DNA of 14,582 nt from Verrucomicrobiota bacterium (lineage in GTDB: Bacteria; Verrucomicrobiota; Verrucomicrobiia; Chthoniobacterales; UBA10450). Of the stretch, positions 14,072 to 14,582 are shown piece by piece. The notes under the pieces are model-generated. The model made no database searches and had not been told where the DNA came from. It saw nothing but the letters and a program-made list of their open reading frames with translations. Location of the stretch: positions 1 to 14,582 of the forward strand of contig QHPN01000110.1 of the NCBI GenBank assembly GCA_003219115.1, in the 5' to 3' direction. Position 1 is the stretch's first letter. The number at the start of each line of letters is the position of its first letter. The translations under genes and the position numbers were made by a program.

Positions 14072-14143
14072 AACGGGCAAAATGCCCGTTGGCCCTACAG
14101 GCTCGCCACGGCGAGTCCGTCCGGTGGCGGACAAGATGCCTGT
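14072..14143. repeat. Multi-hairpin palindromic repeat between thiS and the NfeD gene
   Basis: An 8-bp perfect hairpin with AAA loop lies at 14072-14090. A larger structure follows: an outer 6-bp stem (14097-14102 with 14138-14143) encloses two 5-bp hairpins (14102-14115 and 14115-14132), giving a three-way shape. No T-run follows, so it is not a classical terminator, but it sits between convergent genes. It looks like a lineage REP-type element. Confidence 0.55.
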
Positions 14144-14168
14144 GCTACCTTTAGGTGGACTCAGATTT

Positions 14169-14582
14169 TTAGGAAGAGATTTGGCTGCGCGATACCAGGA
14201 CCCGCATCCCGTCTATCTGCGAAATGACGATCGGAGTTTCCGCGGAAATGAATTCGCCCGCGGTGACGACATCGACAAGTTGATCGCCGAACCTTCCCTT
14301 TCCACTGGGACGCAGCATCGTCACCGCGGTCCCTTTTGCTCCAAGTGAAATGCGCAGGCCAGTGACAAATTCTCGCGGCGCGCTGAAGGACGGCCCGGAA
14401 GGATTCGCTGCCATTAATGCAAAACGGCGGTAGAAACTCGTGCGCGGCAAATAACGCGCGAGCAATGCGATCACAATCATCGAGGCAATGATGGCGATTG
14501 AGAGGTTCAACATCGGCACGAGCAACATTTTAGTCGAAGGTATGACGGGTTGATCGGGATAGCGGTCGACCATTGCCCAGAA
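14169..14582 (-). CDS. NfeD-family membrane protein, C-terminal part, 5' end outside window
   Basis: The frame is open to the right edge; 137 residues are visible before the TAA at 14169-14171. A first ATG lies at 14571-14573, but the frame continues upstream (F-W-A), so this is very likely an internal part. One membrane segment (LNLSIAIIASMIVIALLARYL) is followed by PRTSFYRRF. The C-terminal NfeD OB-fold follows, recognisable by LGAKGTAVTMLRPSGKGRF and the GEFISAETPIVISQIDGMRV stretch. NfeD proteins act at the membrane with stomatin-type partners or as ClpP-class proteases in their long form. Which form this is depends on the missing N-terminus. It is convergent with thiS. Confidence 0.75.
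   Translation of the reverse strand, partial: FWAMVDRYPDQPVIPSTKMLLVPMLNLSIAIIASMIVIALLARYLPRTSFYRRFALMAANPSGPSFSAPREFVTGLRISLGAKGTAVTMLRPSGKGRFGDQLVDVVTAGEFISAETPIVISQIDGMRVLVSRSQISS

Noticed and set aside
13965..14348. Open frame running through thiS, the repeat and the NfeD gene
   Set aside because: Crosses three unrelated units in the wrong frame or strand; the KMPV-like repeats in it come from the palindromic DNA.

Overview
The window is ordinary chromosomal DNA from a Gram-negative, rod-shaped bacterium. Evidence for this is a secretin and its ATPase, a complete mreBCD elongation cluster, and two proteins with C-terminal-Phe outer-membrane barrel ends. The paired 'GKEMKQV...PCPEWY' barrel proteins, the moderately high GC and the abundant palindromic intergenic repeats make me favour Verrucomicrobiota (a Chthoniobacterales/Spartobacteria-like soil lineage). 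That placement rests on recollection of such families and was not searched.

Layout. Positions 1-2791 (+) hold the 3' end of a secretin gene, a small peptidoglycan-binding exported protein, and a GspE/PilB-type ATPase. The first two overlap by one base. A long perfect inverted repeat sits between the second and third. Positions 2830-3484 hold a small GIY-YIG (UPF0213/YhbQ-like) nuclease gene fitted between two copies of a ~116-bp palindromic element, with its start codon inside the end of the first copy. rpe (-) follows at 3529-4188. Positions 4482-10858 (+) are the elongasome cluster mreB, mreC, mreD, mrdA (PBP2), then rng (RNase E/G). mreC-mreD and mreD-mrdA overlap by ATGA; rodA is not present. 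Positions 10968-12555 hold two tandem paralogous outer-membrane barrel proteins separated by an intrinsic terminator. The second has a promoter so close to its ATG that the mRNA may be leaderless. Positions 12726-14065 hold thiH and thiS, overlapping by ATGA, with no thiG. The 5'-incomplete end of an NfeD-family membrane protein runs off the right edge on the minus strand.

The first block powers export or pilus assembly across the envelope. The second builds the lateral cell wall: MreB filaments, the MreC/MreD link and the PBP2 transpeptidase. RNase G processes rRNA and mRNA. ThiH and ThiS supply dehydroglycine and the sulfur carrier for the thiamine thiazole ring. Many of the gaps carry a different palindromic repeat. 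The most interesting of these is the repeat-nuclease-repeat unit at 2830-3484, which resembles a REP/RAYT-like selfish pairing but with a GIY-YIG enzyme. This is an inference from one copy.
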